Source of the DNA: Pararhodobacter sp. CCB-MM2
GTDB lineage: Bacteria; Pseudomonadota; Alphaproteobacteria; Rhodobacterales; Rhodobacteraceae
Assembly: GCF_001691415.1 (NCBI RefSeq)
Contig: NZ_LRRR01000008.1
Coordinates: 62,001-126,000 of the forward strand
Length of the DNA stretch: 64,000 bases
Direction: 5' to 3'
Below the pieces are notes generated by a model. The model had not been told where the DNA came from. It worked only from the letters and a program-made list of their open reading frames with translations, and did no database searches. Positions 46,242-55,493 of this stretch are shown piece after piece. The position numbers and the translations under genes are program-made. Position 1 is the first letter of the stretch; every line of letters begins with the position of its first letter.

Positions 46242-47405
46242 TCAGGCCTGCAGTTCGATGACCTGGACCTGCTGCCCCTTAGCCGCGAGGGCCAGCTCAC
46301 CGGCGCAGAGGCGCAGGGCATCGGCCCCGAACAGCTCGCGCCGCCAGCCTTTCAGGCAATCGACATCCCGCTTGCCCGCGGCAATCGCATCCAGATCTGA
46401 GGTCGGGGCAATCAGCTTCTGCGCCACGCCCGCGCTGTCGGCCTTGGCCTTCAGCAGGACGCGCAGCAGGTCGGCCAGGGCCGGGTTCACCTGCAGCGGC
46501 GCTTCCTCGGCCGTGGTGCGGGGCCAGTCCTTGGGGTTCAGCGCCAGCGCATGCTGCACCGCCTCAAGGATGCCATCGGCGATCTCACCGCGACGGGCCT
46601 CCCGCAGAAGCAGCCGCGAACGGCCCAGGGCTTCGAGACTGTCGGGCTTGGTCGAGGCCAGTTCCAGCAGCGCATCGTCCTTGTACACGCGGGACCGCGG
46701 CACGTTGCGGGTCTGGGCGTAATCCTCGCGGAAGCGGGCCAGTTCCTTGACCATCGCCATGAACTTGCCGGACTGGCCGCGGGTGCGGACCTTCTGCCAG
46801 GCGTCCTCGGGATGGGTCACATAGGTGTCGGGCGAGGTCAGGACGGCCATTTCCTCGGCCACCCAGGCGGCGCGGCCGCTCTTCTCGATATCCTTCTTCA
46901 GATGCTCGTAGATCTGGCGAAGGTGGGTCACGTCATCCAGCGCATAGCGCAGCTGGGCGTCGGACAAGGGGCGCTGCGACCAGTCGGTGAAGCGCGAGGT
47001 CTTGTCCAAGGGCGCGCGGGCGATCTTCTTGACCAGCGTCTCGTAGCCGACCTGTTCACCGAAGCCGCAAACCATCGCGGCGATCTGGGTGTCGAACAGG
47101 GGCTGCGGGATCACGCCACCGTCGATGAAGAAGATCTCCAGATCCTGACGGGCGGCGTGGAACACCTTCACCACGTCAGGATTGCGCATCAACTCCAAGA
47201 GCGGATCGAGGGACAGGCCCTCGGCCAGCGGGTCGATGATATAGGCGCGATCGGGCCCCTTGCCGGGCAGCGCCATCTGCACGAGGCAGAGCTTGGCGTA
47301 ATAGGTGCGTTCGCGGAGGAATTCGGTGTCGAGGGTGACGTAGGGCTCGTTCGCCGCCTCGTCGCAAACTGCGGCAAGGGCCTCGGTCGTGGTAATGATG
47401 TTCAT
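46242..47405 (-). CDS. rnd: Ribonuclease D
   Basis: 387 residues. DEDDy exonuclease motifs: VTLDTEFLRERTYYA (ExoI), VFHAARQDLEIFF (ExoII) and YALDDVTHLRQIYEHL (ExoIII, Tyr type). One HRDC domain (about 205-285, REDYAQTRNVPRSRVYKDDA) follows, then a second, weaker one. It trims tRNA 3' ends. Monocistronic, with the shared terminator at its 3' end. Confidence 0.94.
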   Translation of the reverse strand: MNIITTTEALAAVCDEAANEPYVTLDTEFLRERTYYAKLCLVQMALPGKGPDRAYIIDPLAEGLSLDPLLELMRNPDVVKVFHAARQDLEIFFIDGGVIPQPLFDTQIAAMVCGFGEQVGYETLVKKIARAPLDKTSRFTDWSQRPLSDAQLRYALDDVTHLRQIYEHLKKDIEKSGRAAWVAEEMAVLTSPDTYVTHPEDAWQKVRTRGQSGKFMAMVKELARFREDYAQTRNVPRSRVYKDDALLELASTKPDSLEALGRSRLLLREARRGEIADGILEAVQHALALNPKDWPRTTAEEAPLQVNPALADLLRVLLKAKADSAGVAQKLIAPTSDLDAIAAGKRDVDCLKGWRRELFGADALRLCAGELALAAKGQQVQVIELQA

Positions 47406-47498
47406 TCGGCCTCGCTGGTGGCGGGGGCGTCCCGCTGGTCCTAAGGTTCTAAGGGCCGGGGCGGGGATTGGAAAGCGTTTCCGTCCTGCGGTGCTTGA

Positions 47499-47966
47499 TT
47501 ATTCCCGTGCCAGCAGCCGGGCTTGCCCCCGCGCCGGCCCGCGCGTGTCATGACCTTCCAGTGTGAAAGCCAGCGCCGCCCCGTCCCGCGTGAGGCTCAT
47601 GCGAGCGTCGTCTTCTCCGCGAAGGGTCAAAGCATTGGCTTCGGCCCGGCCTTGAAGCGTCGGCGGCAAGTCCCCCTCCGTTGCGCCGCGGGCCTCGGCG
47701 GTCAGGGTGCCGTCGGGGCTCTCGATCAGGGTGTAGTTCACACTCTGCGAGCCCTGCGCCGTGGCGCAGCGGCCGACGAACTGGCTGCGCGCGGCGGCGC
47801 CTTGGGCATCGAGCGGGTTGAAGCGCAAGCGGCACTGGAAGCGTTGCGCGGGCTCGGTGCCGAGGGTCAGAGTGCCCTCGCCCTGCCATTGCCCGGTGAA
47901 GGCGGGCAGGGTCTGGGCGTGGAGCGGCGTGGTGAAGGCGAGCATCAGCAGCAGGGGGCGGATCAT
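47499..47966 (-). CDS. Secreted protein of unknown function linked to an RND exporter
   Basis: 155 residues with a short signal peptide (MIRPLLLMLAFTTPLHAQ). The mature part starts FTGQWQGEGTLTLG and has two cysteines (QCRLRF, GRCATAQG), suggesting a small disulfide-bonded beta-barrel of about 130 residues, lipocalin-like in character. Not a recognised family. It overlaps the exporter gene by 4 bp (ATGA), so it may be a periplasmic partner that passes a lipid or other hydrophobic ligand. Confidence 0.7.
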   Translation of the reverse strand: MIRPLLLMLAFTTPLHAQTLPAFTGQWQGEGTLTLGTEPAQRFQCRLRFNPLDAQGAAARSQFVGRCATAQGSQSVNYTLIESPDGTLTAEARGATEGDLPPTLQGRAEANALTLRGEDDARMSLTRDGAALAFTLEGHDTRGPARGQARLLARE

Positions 47967-50083
47967 TTGAGGCTCCGTCGGATGAGGCCGGGCAGCAGGA
48001 ACAGGTCGGCGACCAAGGCCAGCGCCACGGCCAGCGCGATGAGGCCACCGAAGACCGAGAGACCGGACAGCGAGGAAAACAGCGTCACCAGTAGCCCCAC
48101 CAGCAGGATCGCTGTGGTCGCGGCCATCGGCGGGCCGGCCTCAGCGACGGCTTGGTCGGTGCGCTCGGCCACCGTGCCCTGTGCGAGGCGGAAGCGGTTG
48201 AGGAAATGCAGCGTGTCATCGACGGCGATGCCGAAGGCCACGGTCAGCGCGATCATGTTCATGATCGTCAGCTCGCGCCCGAGGATCACCAGCCAGGCCT
48301 CGACGCCGAGGATCGGGATCAGGTTTACCACCAGCGCGACCAGCGACAGCCGCCAGGAGCGATGCACCAGCGCGACCAGCAGCGTGATGGCGAGGATCGT
48401 CGAATAAAGGCCCCAGCGCAGACTTTCCACGATGCGCGGCCCCTCGGTCAGCAGGGCCTGTCCGGGGCCGATCACCTGCGTGACGGGGCCGAGGTCTGCC
48501 GCCGCCAGTCGGTCGGTCAGGGCTGTCAGGGCCTCATCCGCGCGGATGTCGCGGGCGGCGATGGGCATCTGGACGGGCAGGGCATGGGCGTTGCCATCCG
48601 ACGAGGCCATGCGCGCCAGCATCGCCGCCCCGGTCTCGCCCGCGGTGAAATTGTCGGCCGAAGGGCCATAGATCGCCGTTGCTGCGGCGCGGACACGGGC
48701 GAGCGGGTCGGCGGGATCGGCCTCGATCACCACCAGCATCCGATCCGAGCCGAGGCCGGCCTCATCCATGGCCGTCAGCGCCTCGGTCACCTCGGTGCCG
48801 CGCGGCAGGTAATCGGCGTAGCGGAAGCCGACCTCGGATTGGCTTTGCAGGCCCCAGACCCCCGCCAGCAGCAGGGCGGCGACAATGGGCACCGACCGCG
48901 TGTACCGCGACAGGCGCTGCGCCGGGGCGACGATGCCCGAGAAGAAGCGCGGCGGCGCGCCCTCGGGTTCCGGAACGCGCAGCGCCCACATCAGCACCGG
49001 GGTCATGAGCAGCACCGCGGCCAGCGACAGCGCCATGCCGACCCCGCCGGTCCAGGCCATGGTGTTCAGCGACGGCGAGTCGGGCAGGGAGAGCGAGGAG
49101 AAGGCGATGACGGTCGTGAGCGAGGTCAGCGCGGCGGCGGGGGCGGTCTGGGCCAGCGCGCGGGCGAGGGCGGCGGGACGGTCGCTCGCGCCCCGGACGG
49201 CATGGATCGCCGCGTGGTAGACATGGATCGCATCCGAGAAGGCCAGCACGATCAGCACCACCGGCAAGGAGCCCATCAGCGGGTCGATGGGCGTGTCGGT
49301 GAGCCCGAGGAAGCCCAGAAACCACACCAGCCCGGTGATCGGCGGCAGCGCGATCACGATGGTCGCGCGCAGGCCCCGGAACAGCAGCGCCGAGAGGCCG
49401 AGGCAGAACAGAACCGCAGCCGGCACGAGGACCGAGAGGTCGTAGATCAGTTCCGACGCGATGGCGCGTTGCACTTCAAGGATGCCGACCGGCTGAACCG
49501 AGATCCCGGGCACCACGGCGGCGGCCTCCTGCAGGCGGTCCGCGAAATCGGGGCCGCCTTGGCCCGCGCCAGGGGCGACGGCAATCAGCGTCTCGGTCAG
49601 GTCTTCGGAGATCAGCTGCGCCGCCAACGGGTTCTCGGCCCGCATGGTCTGCAAGCGCGCTTCGGGGGGCAGGGCCGCCAGTTCCGGCCCCGACAGCCAC
49701 GCGCCCTGACGACCGGGAGCGGGCAGGCCGGGGAGCGAGATTACCTGCTCAACGCCCTCGGTGAACTGCAATTCGAACACCAGATCATCGAGCGCGGTCA
49801 GCGCCTCGTCACTGGCGAAACTGCCGCCGGGCAGGCCGGGTGCGCGGACCAGCAGCACCTCTTCGGCGCGGAAGGGCGTGAAGCGCGCCTCGTAACGGTC
49901 GAGCGCCTGCGCGCCTTCCGTCTGCGACCCGATCAGGCCCGCCAGATTGACCGCCACGCGGATCTGCGTCGCCTGCCAAAGCGCAAGGCCGGTGATCAGC
50001 ACCAGCGCCAGCGCGGGCCAGAGCGGGTGCGCCAGAAGGACGGCAAAGAGCCGGGTCAGAAGGGAGGACTTGTCGCTCTGCAT
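47963..50083 (-). CDS. RND superfamily (MMPL-type) exporter
   Basis: 706 residues. Two repeats of one helix, a large periplasmic loop and five helices; the second helical bundles hold VVLIVLAFSDAIHVYHAAIH and IALTVAFGIAVDDTLHFLNR, where the Asp residues should carry the proton relay of this superfamily. It lacks the length of the AcrB type (about 1040) and resembles hopanoid/lipid exporters. Substrate unknown. It lies between cysG and the small secreted-protein gene, with 39 bp to cysG, so it could be read through from the nitrate cluster. Confidence 0.88.
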   Translation of the reverse strand: MQSDKSSLLTRLFAVLLAHPLWPALALVLITGLALWQATQIRVAVNLAGLIGSQTEGAQALDRYEARFTPFRAEEVLLVRAPGLPGGSFASDEALTALDDLVFELQFTEGVEQVISLPGLPAPGRQGAWLSGPELAALPPEARLQTMRAENPLAAQLISEDLTETLIAVAPGAGQGGPDFADRLQEAAAVVPGISVQPVGILEVQRAIASELIYDLSVLVPAAVLFCLGLSALLFRGLRATIVIALPPITGLVWFLGFLGLTDTPIDPLMGSLPVVLIVLAFSDAIHVYHAAIHAVRGASDRPAALARALAQTAPAAALTSLTTVIAFSSLSLPDSPSLNTMAWTGGVGMALSLAAVLLMTPVLMWALRVPEPEGAPPRFFSGIVAPAQRLSRYTRSVPIVAALLLAGVWGLQSQSEVGFRYADYLPRGTEVTEALTAMDEAGLGSDRMLVVIEADPADPLARVRAAATAIYGPSADNFTAGETGAAMLARMASSDGNAHALPVQMPIAARDIRADEALTALTDRLAAADLGPVTQVIGPGQALLTEGPRIVESLRWGLYSTILAITLLVALVHRSWRLSLVALVVNLIPILGVEAWLVILGRELTIMNMIALTVAFGIAVDDTLHFLNRFRLAQGTVAERTDQAVAEAGPPMAATTAILLVGLLVTLFSSLSGLSVFGGLIALAVALALVADLFLLPGLIRRSLK

Positions 50084-50122
50084 CGGGCGGAGAATAGCGC
50101 CCGGCCAGATGGCGGCAAGGTG

Positions 50123-51508
50123 TCAGGCGGTGAGCGCGGGGATCGGTGCGGCCACGGCAACGGGGTGCATCGGGAAGCGGATCAGGATGATCGCCGGATG
50201 CGTGACGCCCTCCAGATCTCGGCTCATGGTCCCCAGACGCCCGGTGACGATCTTCTCGCTGGCTTGGCTGGCGTTGGCGACGGCCTCGACCTCGGTGTCA
50301 TGGGGCCAGCCGGCAGCCATGAGATCGGCCTCGATGCGCGGGATCTGGCGGGTCGCCATGTACAAAGCCAGCGTCGCACCGGGGCGGGCCAATGCGGCGA
50401 TGTCGGGCGCATCGGCGTCGTCGCGCTTCGTCGCGGTGGCAAGGATCAGGTGATCAGTCGCGCCGCGCTCGGTGAGGGCGCGGTTGAGGCTGGCGGCGGC
50501 GGCGCTGGCGGCGGTGACACCGGGGACGATCTCGGTCTCGATCCCGGCTTCGCGCGCGGCGCGGAGTTCCTCCTCGGCCCGGCCGAACAGCGAGGGATCG
50601 CCGGATTTCAGCCGCACCACCCGCTGCCCCTGCCGCGCGGCCGAGACGATCAGCGCGTCGATCTTCTCCTGCGGCCATTCATGCGCGCCGACGGTCTTGC
50701 CGACATAGATGCGCTGCGCGTCGCGGCGGGCGAGTTCCAGCACTTCGGGGTCCACCAGACGGTCGTAGAAGATCACGTCGGCCTCCTGCAGCCGCTTCAC
50801 CGCCCGCAGGGTCATCAGATCGCGCGCACCGGGGCCGGCACCGACCAGCGAGATATGGCCGCGGGCCTGATCGCCGGGGGCCTGACCCTCAGCGATGGCG
50901 GCTTTCAGCAGGCTCGCGGCCTCACGCTCCTTGCCGCGCGCATGGGCGTCGCGGATGGGGCCTGCGAACACCCAATCCCACAGCGCGCGGCGACGGGCAT
51001 GGGGCACGGCCTCGGCCACGGCCGAGCGCAGGCGACCGGCCAGCGCGGCCAGCGCGCCGAGGTTGGGTTCCAGCATCTGCTCGATCTGGGTCTTAATCTG
51101 GCGGCCGAGCACCGGGGCCGTGCCCTCGGTGCCGATCGCCACCACGACCGGGTCGCGGTCGACGATCGAGGGCGTCACGGCATCGCAGAGCTCGGGCCGG
51201 TCGACGACATTCACCACGCAGCCCGCCGCCTTCGCCACGGCATGCAGGGCCACGTCCTGTTCCTCGTCGCCCGTGGCGATGAACACCAAAGCGGCGCCGG
51301 TGAAGGCCTCGGCGCTGGCCTCCGTCACCTGCTCAGCCCGGCCCGAGGCGACGAGACCCGCCAGTTCCGGGTCCAGCGCGGCCGCGATCAGGCGCAGGCG
51401 GGCCTCGGCCTTCAGCATCAACCGCGCCTTCTGCGCCGCCTGTTCGCCACCCCCCGCGATCACCACGAGACGGTCGGCCATTTGCAGGAACATCGGGAAG
51501 GTCTTCAT
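50123..51508 (-). CDS. cysG: Siroheme synthase (fused dehydrogenase/ferrochelatase and uroporphyrinogen-III methyltransferase)
   Basis: 461 residues, the two-domain CysG form. Residues 1-205: precorrin-2 dehydrogenase/ferrochelatase (LVVIAGGGEQAAQKARLML, NVVDRPELCDAVTPSIVDRD). Residues about 215-455: SUMT (HISLVGAGPGARDLMTLRAV, RLKSGDPSLFGRAEEEL, EIVPGVTAASAAAA). It makes siroheme, the cofactor of NirB, which explains its place at the end of the nitrate cluster. Confidence 0.95.
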   Translation of the reverse strand: MKTFPMFLQMADRLVVIAGGGEQAAQKARLMLKAEARLRLIAAALDPELAGLVASGRAEQVTEASAEAFTGAALVFIATGDEEQDVALHAVAKAAGCVVNVVDRPELCDAVTPSIVDRDPVVVAIGTEGTAPVLGRQIKTQIEQMLEPNLGALAALAGRLRSAVAEAVPHARRRALWDWVFAGPIRDAHARGKEREAASLLKAAIAEGQAPGDQARGHISLVGAGPGARDLMTLRAVKRLQEADVIFYDRLVDPEVLELARRDAQRIYVGKTVGAHEWPQEKIDALIVSAARQGQRVVRLKSGDPSLFGRAEEELRAAREAGIETEIVPGVTAASAAAASLNRALTERGATDHLILATATKRDDADAPDIAALARPGATLALYMATRQIPRIEADLMAAGWPHDTEVEAVANASQASEKIVTGRLGTMSRDLEGVTHPAIILIRFPMHPVAVAAPIPALTA

Positions 51509-51532
51509 CGTCGGCTCCGGTGTTTCAGAGGG

Positions 51533-52516
51533 TCAGGCGGCGCGTTTGAGGCGGGCGGTCCACAGGTCTTGCGCCAGTTTCAGCCCGGCGTCGGGATCGG
51601 ATGCGACACCCAGCGCCATCAGCGCGACGGCGGCGGTGCCCAAGACGATCGCCTCGGCATAGGGGTCGTAGATCAGCCCCTGCCAGAGGGCGGCCAGCGC
51701 CTCGGGGGCGGTATGCTCGGGCCCCTCGGCCAGACGGCCGGTGTCATCGATCAGCGCGGGCGCATTGGCCTCGAAGGGCTGGCCGTCGCGAAGGCCCATC
51801 AGGGCGATGTCCTTCGAGGGCGCGCGCTCGAACTCGCCGCCCGCGCCTTTCAGCACCATCTGGTTCGGCTGGCCCAGAAGGGCCGAGGAATCGGTCTGCA
51901 GGCCCCGGTAGGGCGGGTGGAAGACGCCCTGCACCGAGGTGCGCGCGCCGCCCGGGTTGAACAGCCTCAGCGCGGTGTTGATGGGCGAGCGCAGGCCCAG
52001 CACCTCGCGCAGGCGCAACACGCGCAGAGCCTCGGGCGCGGCGGCTTCCAGAGGCAGATAGGCGATGCCCTGCCGCTGCAGCAGCGCGCCCGCATCGGCC
52101 ATGCCCTGCGCCGCCGCGATGCCGACCGAGGCCAGCGCGCCCCGCACCGAGCCCGCGCCATCGGCGGCGTTCCAGCCGTGCAGCAGCACCGGATGACCCG
52201 CCTGCGCCACCAGCCGCGCCGAAAGCAGGAACCACGGCAACCCGCGCGAGCGCCCGGCGGCGTAGCTCGGCCAGTCGAGGGCCGGGGCAGGCCCCTCCCA
52301 GACCTGGGCCGAGGCGCGGATCGCCTCGACGAAGCCGGCGATTTCCTCGGCGTTTTCCGAGCGGAAGCGCATCAGCATCAGGATCGCGCCGGCCGCCTCG
52401 GGGGCGCCTTCGCCGCGCAGGATCAAGCCCAGCGCGTCGCGTGCCTCGTCGCGCGTCAGGTTGCGCGAGCGGCCGGGACCGCGCGCGAGGATTTGCACAT
52501 AGGGGGCTAATGTCAT
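51533..52516 (-). CDS. Glycosyltransferase family 3-like protein (TrpD2/YbiB type)
   Basis: 327 residues. An N-terminal helical domain (NLTRDEARDALGLILRGEGA, FRSENAEEIAGFVEAIR) as in anthranilate phosphoribosyltransferase is followed by the nucleotide-binding part. But the glycine-rich GTGGD site for PRPP is not seen; HPVLLHGWNAADGAG stands in its place. That is the TrpD2 pattern, whose E. coli member YbiB binds nucleic acid rather than making tryptophan. Its stop/start overlap with nasA (4 bp) makes it part of the nitrate operon; the role there is unknown. Confidence 0.82.
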   Translation of the reverse strand: MTLAPYVQILARGPGRSRNLTRDEARDALGLILRGEGAPEAAGAILMLMRFRSENAEEIAGFVEAIRASAQVWEGPAPALDWPSYAAGRSRGLPWFLLSARLVAQAGHPVLLHGWNAADGAGSVRGALASVGIAAAQGMADAGALLQRQGIAYLPLEAAAPEALRVLRLREVLGLRSPINTALRLFNPGGARTSVQGVFHPPYRGLQTDSSALLGQPNQMVLKGAGGEFERAPSKDIALMGLRDGQPFEANAPALIDDTGRLAEGPEHTAPEALAALWQGLIYDPYAEAIVLGTAAVALMALGVASDPDAGLKLAQDLWTARLKRAA

Positions 52517-55143
52517 TCCGCTGCCAGCCGCGGGGCGGCCGCCTCCAGCAAGGCCTTGAGTTCAGGCTTGCAGGATCCGCAATTCGTGCCGGCGCGCAAG
52601 GCCTGACCGATCGCCTCGACCGAGGTGAGGTTCTGCGCGCTGATCGCGGCGCGGATCGTGTTCACGCCCACGTCGAAACAGGCGCAGATCGTCGCGCCGG
52701 GGTCCGGGCGGTCGGCGCCGGGTTGGCCGGCCAGCACGCCCAGCGCATCCTCGGCGCCCAGCAGCCCGATCAGATGCTGGCGCGAGACGGCGACGGGGTC
52801 GCGGGCGACGAACAGCGCGGCGGCAAGGCGGCCGTCCTGCAGAAAGGCCAGCCGGTGCAGGCCGCGCGCGGGGTCCGCGACGACCAGCGGCTCGGCATCG
52901 GGCGAGAGGCCGAACAGGGCGCGGGCGGCCTCGGTCCAGTCCTGCGGCGCGGTCTCCCACGCCAATTCGCAACGCCAGCCGCCCCGCGCGCGGGCCTTCG
53001 CCCAATAGGGGGCGTCGGGGACGGGTTCTTCCAGCGACAGCGCGAAGCCATAGGCCCCGGCGGCGAAGGCGGTGACGCGGCAGGTGGCGGCCTTGCTCTC
53101 GGGCTGGCCCGAGACGGGATCGGTGACCGCCGGGACCAGCGCGTCGATGCGCCCGGCCGAGGCGGTCTCGCCGGTCCAGTGCATCGGCGCGAAGACCTGC
53201 CCCTGCTGCACCTTGTCCGAGACCAAGACCCGCAGGATCGCCGCCCCGACCGGGCTTTCCACCCGGGCGAGCGAGGCCGGGGACAAGCCGGCCAGCGCCG
53301 CGTCGACCGGATGGATCTCCAGATAGGGCTCGGCCATATGGGCGTTGAGGCGCGGCGACTTCGCGCTGCGGGTCATCGTGTGCCATTGGTCGCGCAGCCG
53401 TCCGGTGTTCAGCACCAGCGGCCAGTCGGCCGAGGGGCGCGCGACCGGGGCCTGCGTGCTGACCGCCAGCATCCGCCCGCGCCCGTCCGAAGTGAAGAAC
53501 CGCCCGTCGCCAAAGAAGCGCCCGCCGCTGCGGGTGCCCGAGCGCGGCCAGTGGAAGGGCTCGAGCGCGTCGTAATCGGCGTCCGAGCAATCGGCGAGGG
53601 CCGAGATGTCGAAATCCCGCCCGAACTTGCCCGCGACCCCCGAGAGGGCGGCGTATTCGCGGAAGATCTCGGCCGGGTTTGCATAATCAAAGGCGGCGAC
53701 ATGGCCCATGCGGCGGGCGACCTCGGCCAGAATGTCCCAATCGGCGCGGGCCTCGCCCGGGGCGGGCAGGAAGGCGCGCTGGCGCGAGATGCAGCGTTCG
53801 GAATTGGTGACGGTGCCGTCCTTCTCGCCCCAGGCCGTGGCAGGCAGCAGCACATGCGCGAGGCGGGCAGTATCCGTGCGGCCGGTCACATCCGAGACGA
53901 CGACGAAGTCACAGCTGGCAATCGCGTCGCGCACGGCATCGGCGTCGGGCATCGAGACGGCGGGGTTGGTGTGGATGATCCAGAGCGCCTTGATCCGGCC
54001 CTCGCCCACCGCCTTGAACATGTCGACGGCCTTGAGGCCCGGCTTGTCGGCGATGACCGGCGAATCCCAGAATTCGTGCACGGCAGTGCGGTGGGTGGCG
54101 TTCTCGATATCGAGATGGCAGGCGAGCATGTTCGCAAGACCGCCGACCTCTCGCCCGCCCATGGCATTGGGCTGGCCGGTCACGCTGAACGGGCCCATGC
54201 CGGGCTTGCCGATCCGGCCGGTAGCAAGGTGGCAGTTCAGGATCGCGTTGACCTTGTCCGACCCTTGCGAGGATTGGTTCACGCCCTGCGAATAGATCGT
54301 CACCACCTTCTCGCGCCGCATCCAGAGGCGGCAGAAGGCGTCGATCTCCTCGGCGCTGAGGCCGGTGGCCTCGGGATCATCAGCGCGGGCGGCGGCGAGG
54401 GCGGCGACGAAGCCCTCGACATGCGCGCCGAGGAAGGCATGGTCCAGCGCGTCCTCGTCGACGATCCGGGTGAGCAGCGCGTTGAACAGCGCCACATCCG
54501 AGCCGGGGCGCAGCGCCAGATGCAGGTCCGACAGGTCCGAGGTCGCGGTGCGGCGCGGGTCCACGGTGACGACGCGCATCTCGGGCCGGGCGGATTTGGC
54601 GGCGGCGAGGCGCTGGTAGAGGACCGGGTGACACCAGGCGAGGTTCGAGCCCACCAGCACCACGGTGTCCGCCAGTTCGATATCGTCATAGAGGCCGGGC
54701 ACGGTGTCGGTGCCGAAGGCCCGCCTATGACCCGCCACCGACGAGGCCATGCAGAGCCTTGAATTCGTGTCGATATTGCCCGAGCCGATATAGCCCTTCA
54801 TCAGCTTGTTGGCGACGTAGTAATCCTCGGTCAGTAACTGGCCCGAGACGTAGAAGGCCACCGCATCGGGGCCGTATTCCGCCGCCGTGGTGCGGAACTT
54901 GTCCGCCACCAGCTGCAGGGCCTCGTCCCAGCCGCTGTCCTGCCCGCAAACCTGCGGGCGCAGCAGGCGGTCGTCCAGCGACAGGGTCTCGCCCAGAGCC
55001 GAGCCCTTGGAGCAGAGCTTGCCCTTGTTGGCCGGATGCGCCTTGTCCCCGATGATCGCGGCCCCGCCCTTGCCGTCGGGCAAGGCGCTGACGCCACAGC
55101 CGACGCCGCAATAGGGACAGGTGGTGCGGGTCGGGGCGCCCAT
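52513..55143 (-). CDS. nasA: Assimilatory nitrate reductase, catalytic subunit
   Basis: 876 residues. An N-terminal [4Fe-4S] site (Cys9, 12, 16 and 44: CPYCGVGCG and KLCSKGS) precedes the molybdopterin domain (SRLCMASSVAGHRRAFGTD, IYSQGVNQSSQGSDKVNA, TGRIGKPGMGPFSVTGQPN). The C-terminus has a [2Fe-2S] BFD-like domain (ICACFDVGV and TNCGSCKPELK). It reduces nitrate to nitrite in the cytoplasm. Start 55143 fits the conserved N-terminus, 1 bp after nirD. No separate ferredoxin or flavoprotein subunit gene is in the cluster; electrons may come through the BFD domain. Confidence 0.95.
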   Translation of the reverse strand: MGAPTRTTCPYCGVGCGVSALPDGKGGAAIIGDKAHPANKGKLCSKGSALGETLSLDDRLLRPQVCGQDSGWDEALQLVADKFRTTAAEYGPDAVAFYVSGQLLTEDYYVANKLMKGYIGSGNIDTNSRLCMASSVAGHRRAFGTDTVPGLYDDIELADTVVLVGSNLAWCHPVLYQRLAAAKSARPEMRVVTVDPRRTATSDLSDLHLALRPGSDVALFNALLTRIVDEDALDHAFLGAHVEGFVAALAAARADDPEATGLSAEEIDAFCRLWMRREKVVTIYSQGVNQSSQGSDKVNAILNCHLATGRIGKPGMGPFSVTGQPNAMGGREVGGLANMLACHLDIENATHRTAVHEFWDSPVIADKPGLKAVDMFKAVGEGRIKALWIIHTNPAVSMPDADAVRDAIASCDFVVVSDVTGRTDTARLAHVLLPATAWGEKDGTVTNSERCISRQRAFLPAPGEARADWDILAEVARRMGHVAAFDYANPAEIFREYAALSGVAGKFGRDFDISALADCSDADYDALEPFHWPRSGTRSGGRFFGDGRFFTSDGRGRMLAVSTQAPVARPSADWPLVLNTGRLRDQWHTMTRSAKSPRLNAHMAEPYLEIHPVDAALAGLSPASLARVESPVGAAILRVLVSDKVQQGQVFAPMHWTGETASAGRIDALVPAVTDPVSGQPESKAATCRVTAFAAGAYGFALSLEEPVPDAPYWAKARARGGWRCELAWETAPQDWTEAARALFGLSPDAEPLVVADPARGLHRLAFLQDGRLAAALFVARDPVAVSRQHLIGLLGAEDALGVLAGQPGADRPDPGATICACFDVGVNTIRAAISAQNLTSVEAIGQALRAGTNCGSCKPELKALLEAAAPRLAAE

Positions 55144-55144
55144 C

Positions 55145-55483
55145 TCAGGCGGCCACCGGACGGGCGCGGAGCGCGCTGGCGGCCAGCAGAACGCGACCGC
55201 CCTCCAGCTTCGCGGGGAAGGTGTCGATCCGCCCCTCATCCGCGCCCTGCGCAAGGCCGGTCGACAGGTCGAACACCCAGTTGTGCAGCGGGCAGGTGAC
55301 AGATTGGCCGTGCACGATCCCCTCGTTCAGCGGGCCCCCCTTGTGCGGGCAGCGATTGTTCACCGCGAAGACCCGGTCGTCGCCGGTGCGGAAGACCGCG
55401 ACGCAGCCCAAAGGCGTCTCCACCTTGCGCGCGCCGCGCGGCGGGATGGCGTCGAGGGGCCCGATATCGATCCAGTCACTCAT
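55145..55483 (-). CDS. nirD: Nitrite reductase small subunit with full Rieske site
   Basis: 112 residues. Rieske ligands are complete: Cys45/His47 (CPHKGG) and Cys64/His67 (CPLHNW). Many assimilatory NirD proteins lack them, so this copy may carry a real [2Fe-2S] cluster and pass electrons to NirB. AAGGAG lies 6 nt before the start at 55483. Spacing to nirB is 10 bp. Confidence 0.93.
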   Translation of the reverse strand: MSDWIDIGPLDAIPPRGARKVETPLGCVAVFRTGDDRVFAVNNRCPHKGGPLNEGIVHGQSVTCPLHNWVFDLSTGLAQGADEGRIDTFPAKLEGGRVLLAASALRARPVAA

Positions 55484-55493
55484 GGCTTGCTCC

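Noticed and set aside
48152..52510. 1452-codon plus-strand open frame
   Set aside because: It runs antisense to the RND exporter, cysG and the TrpD2-like gene, all with clear motifs. Long antisense frames are expected at this GC content; its composition is rich in Arg/Gln/His/Gly with no domain.
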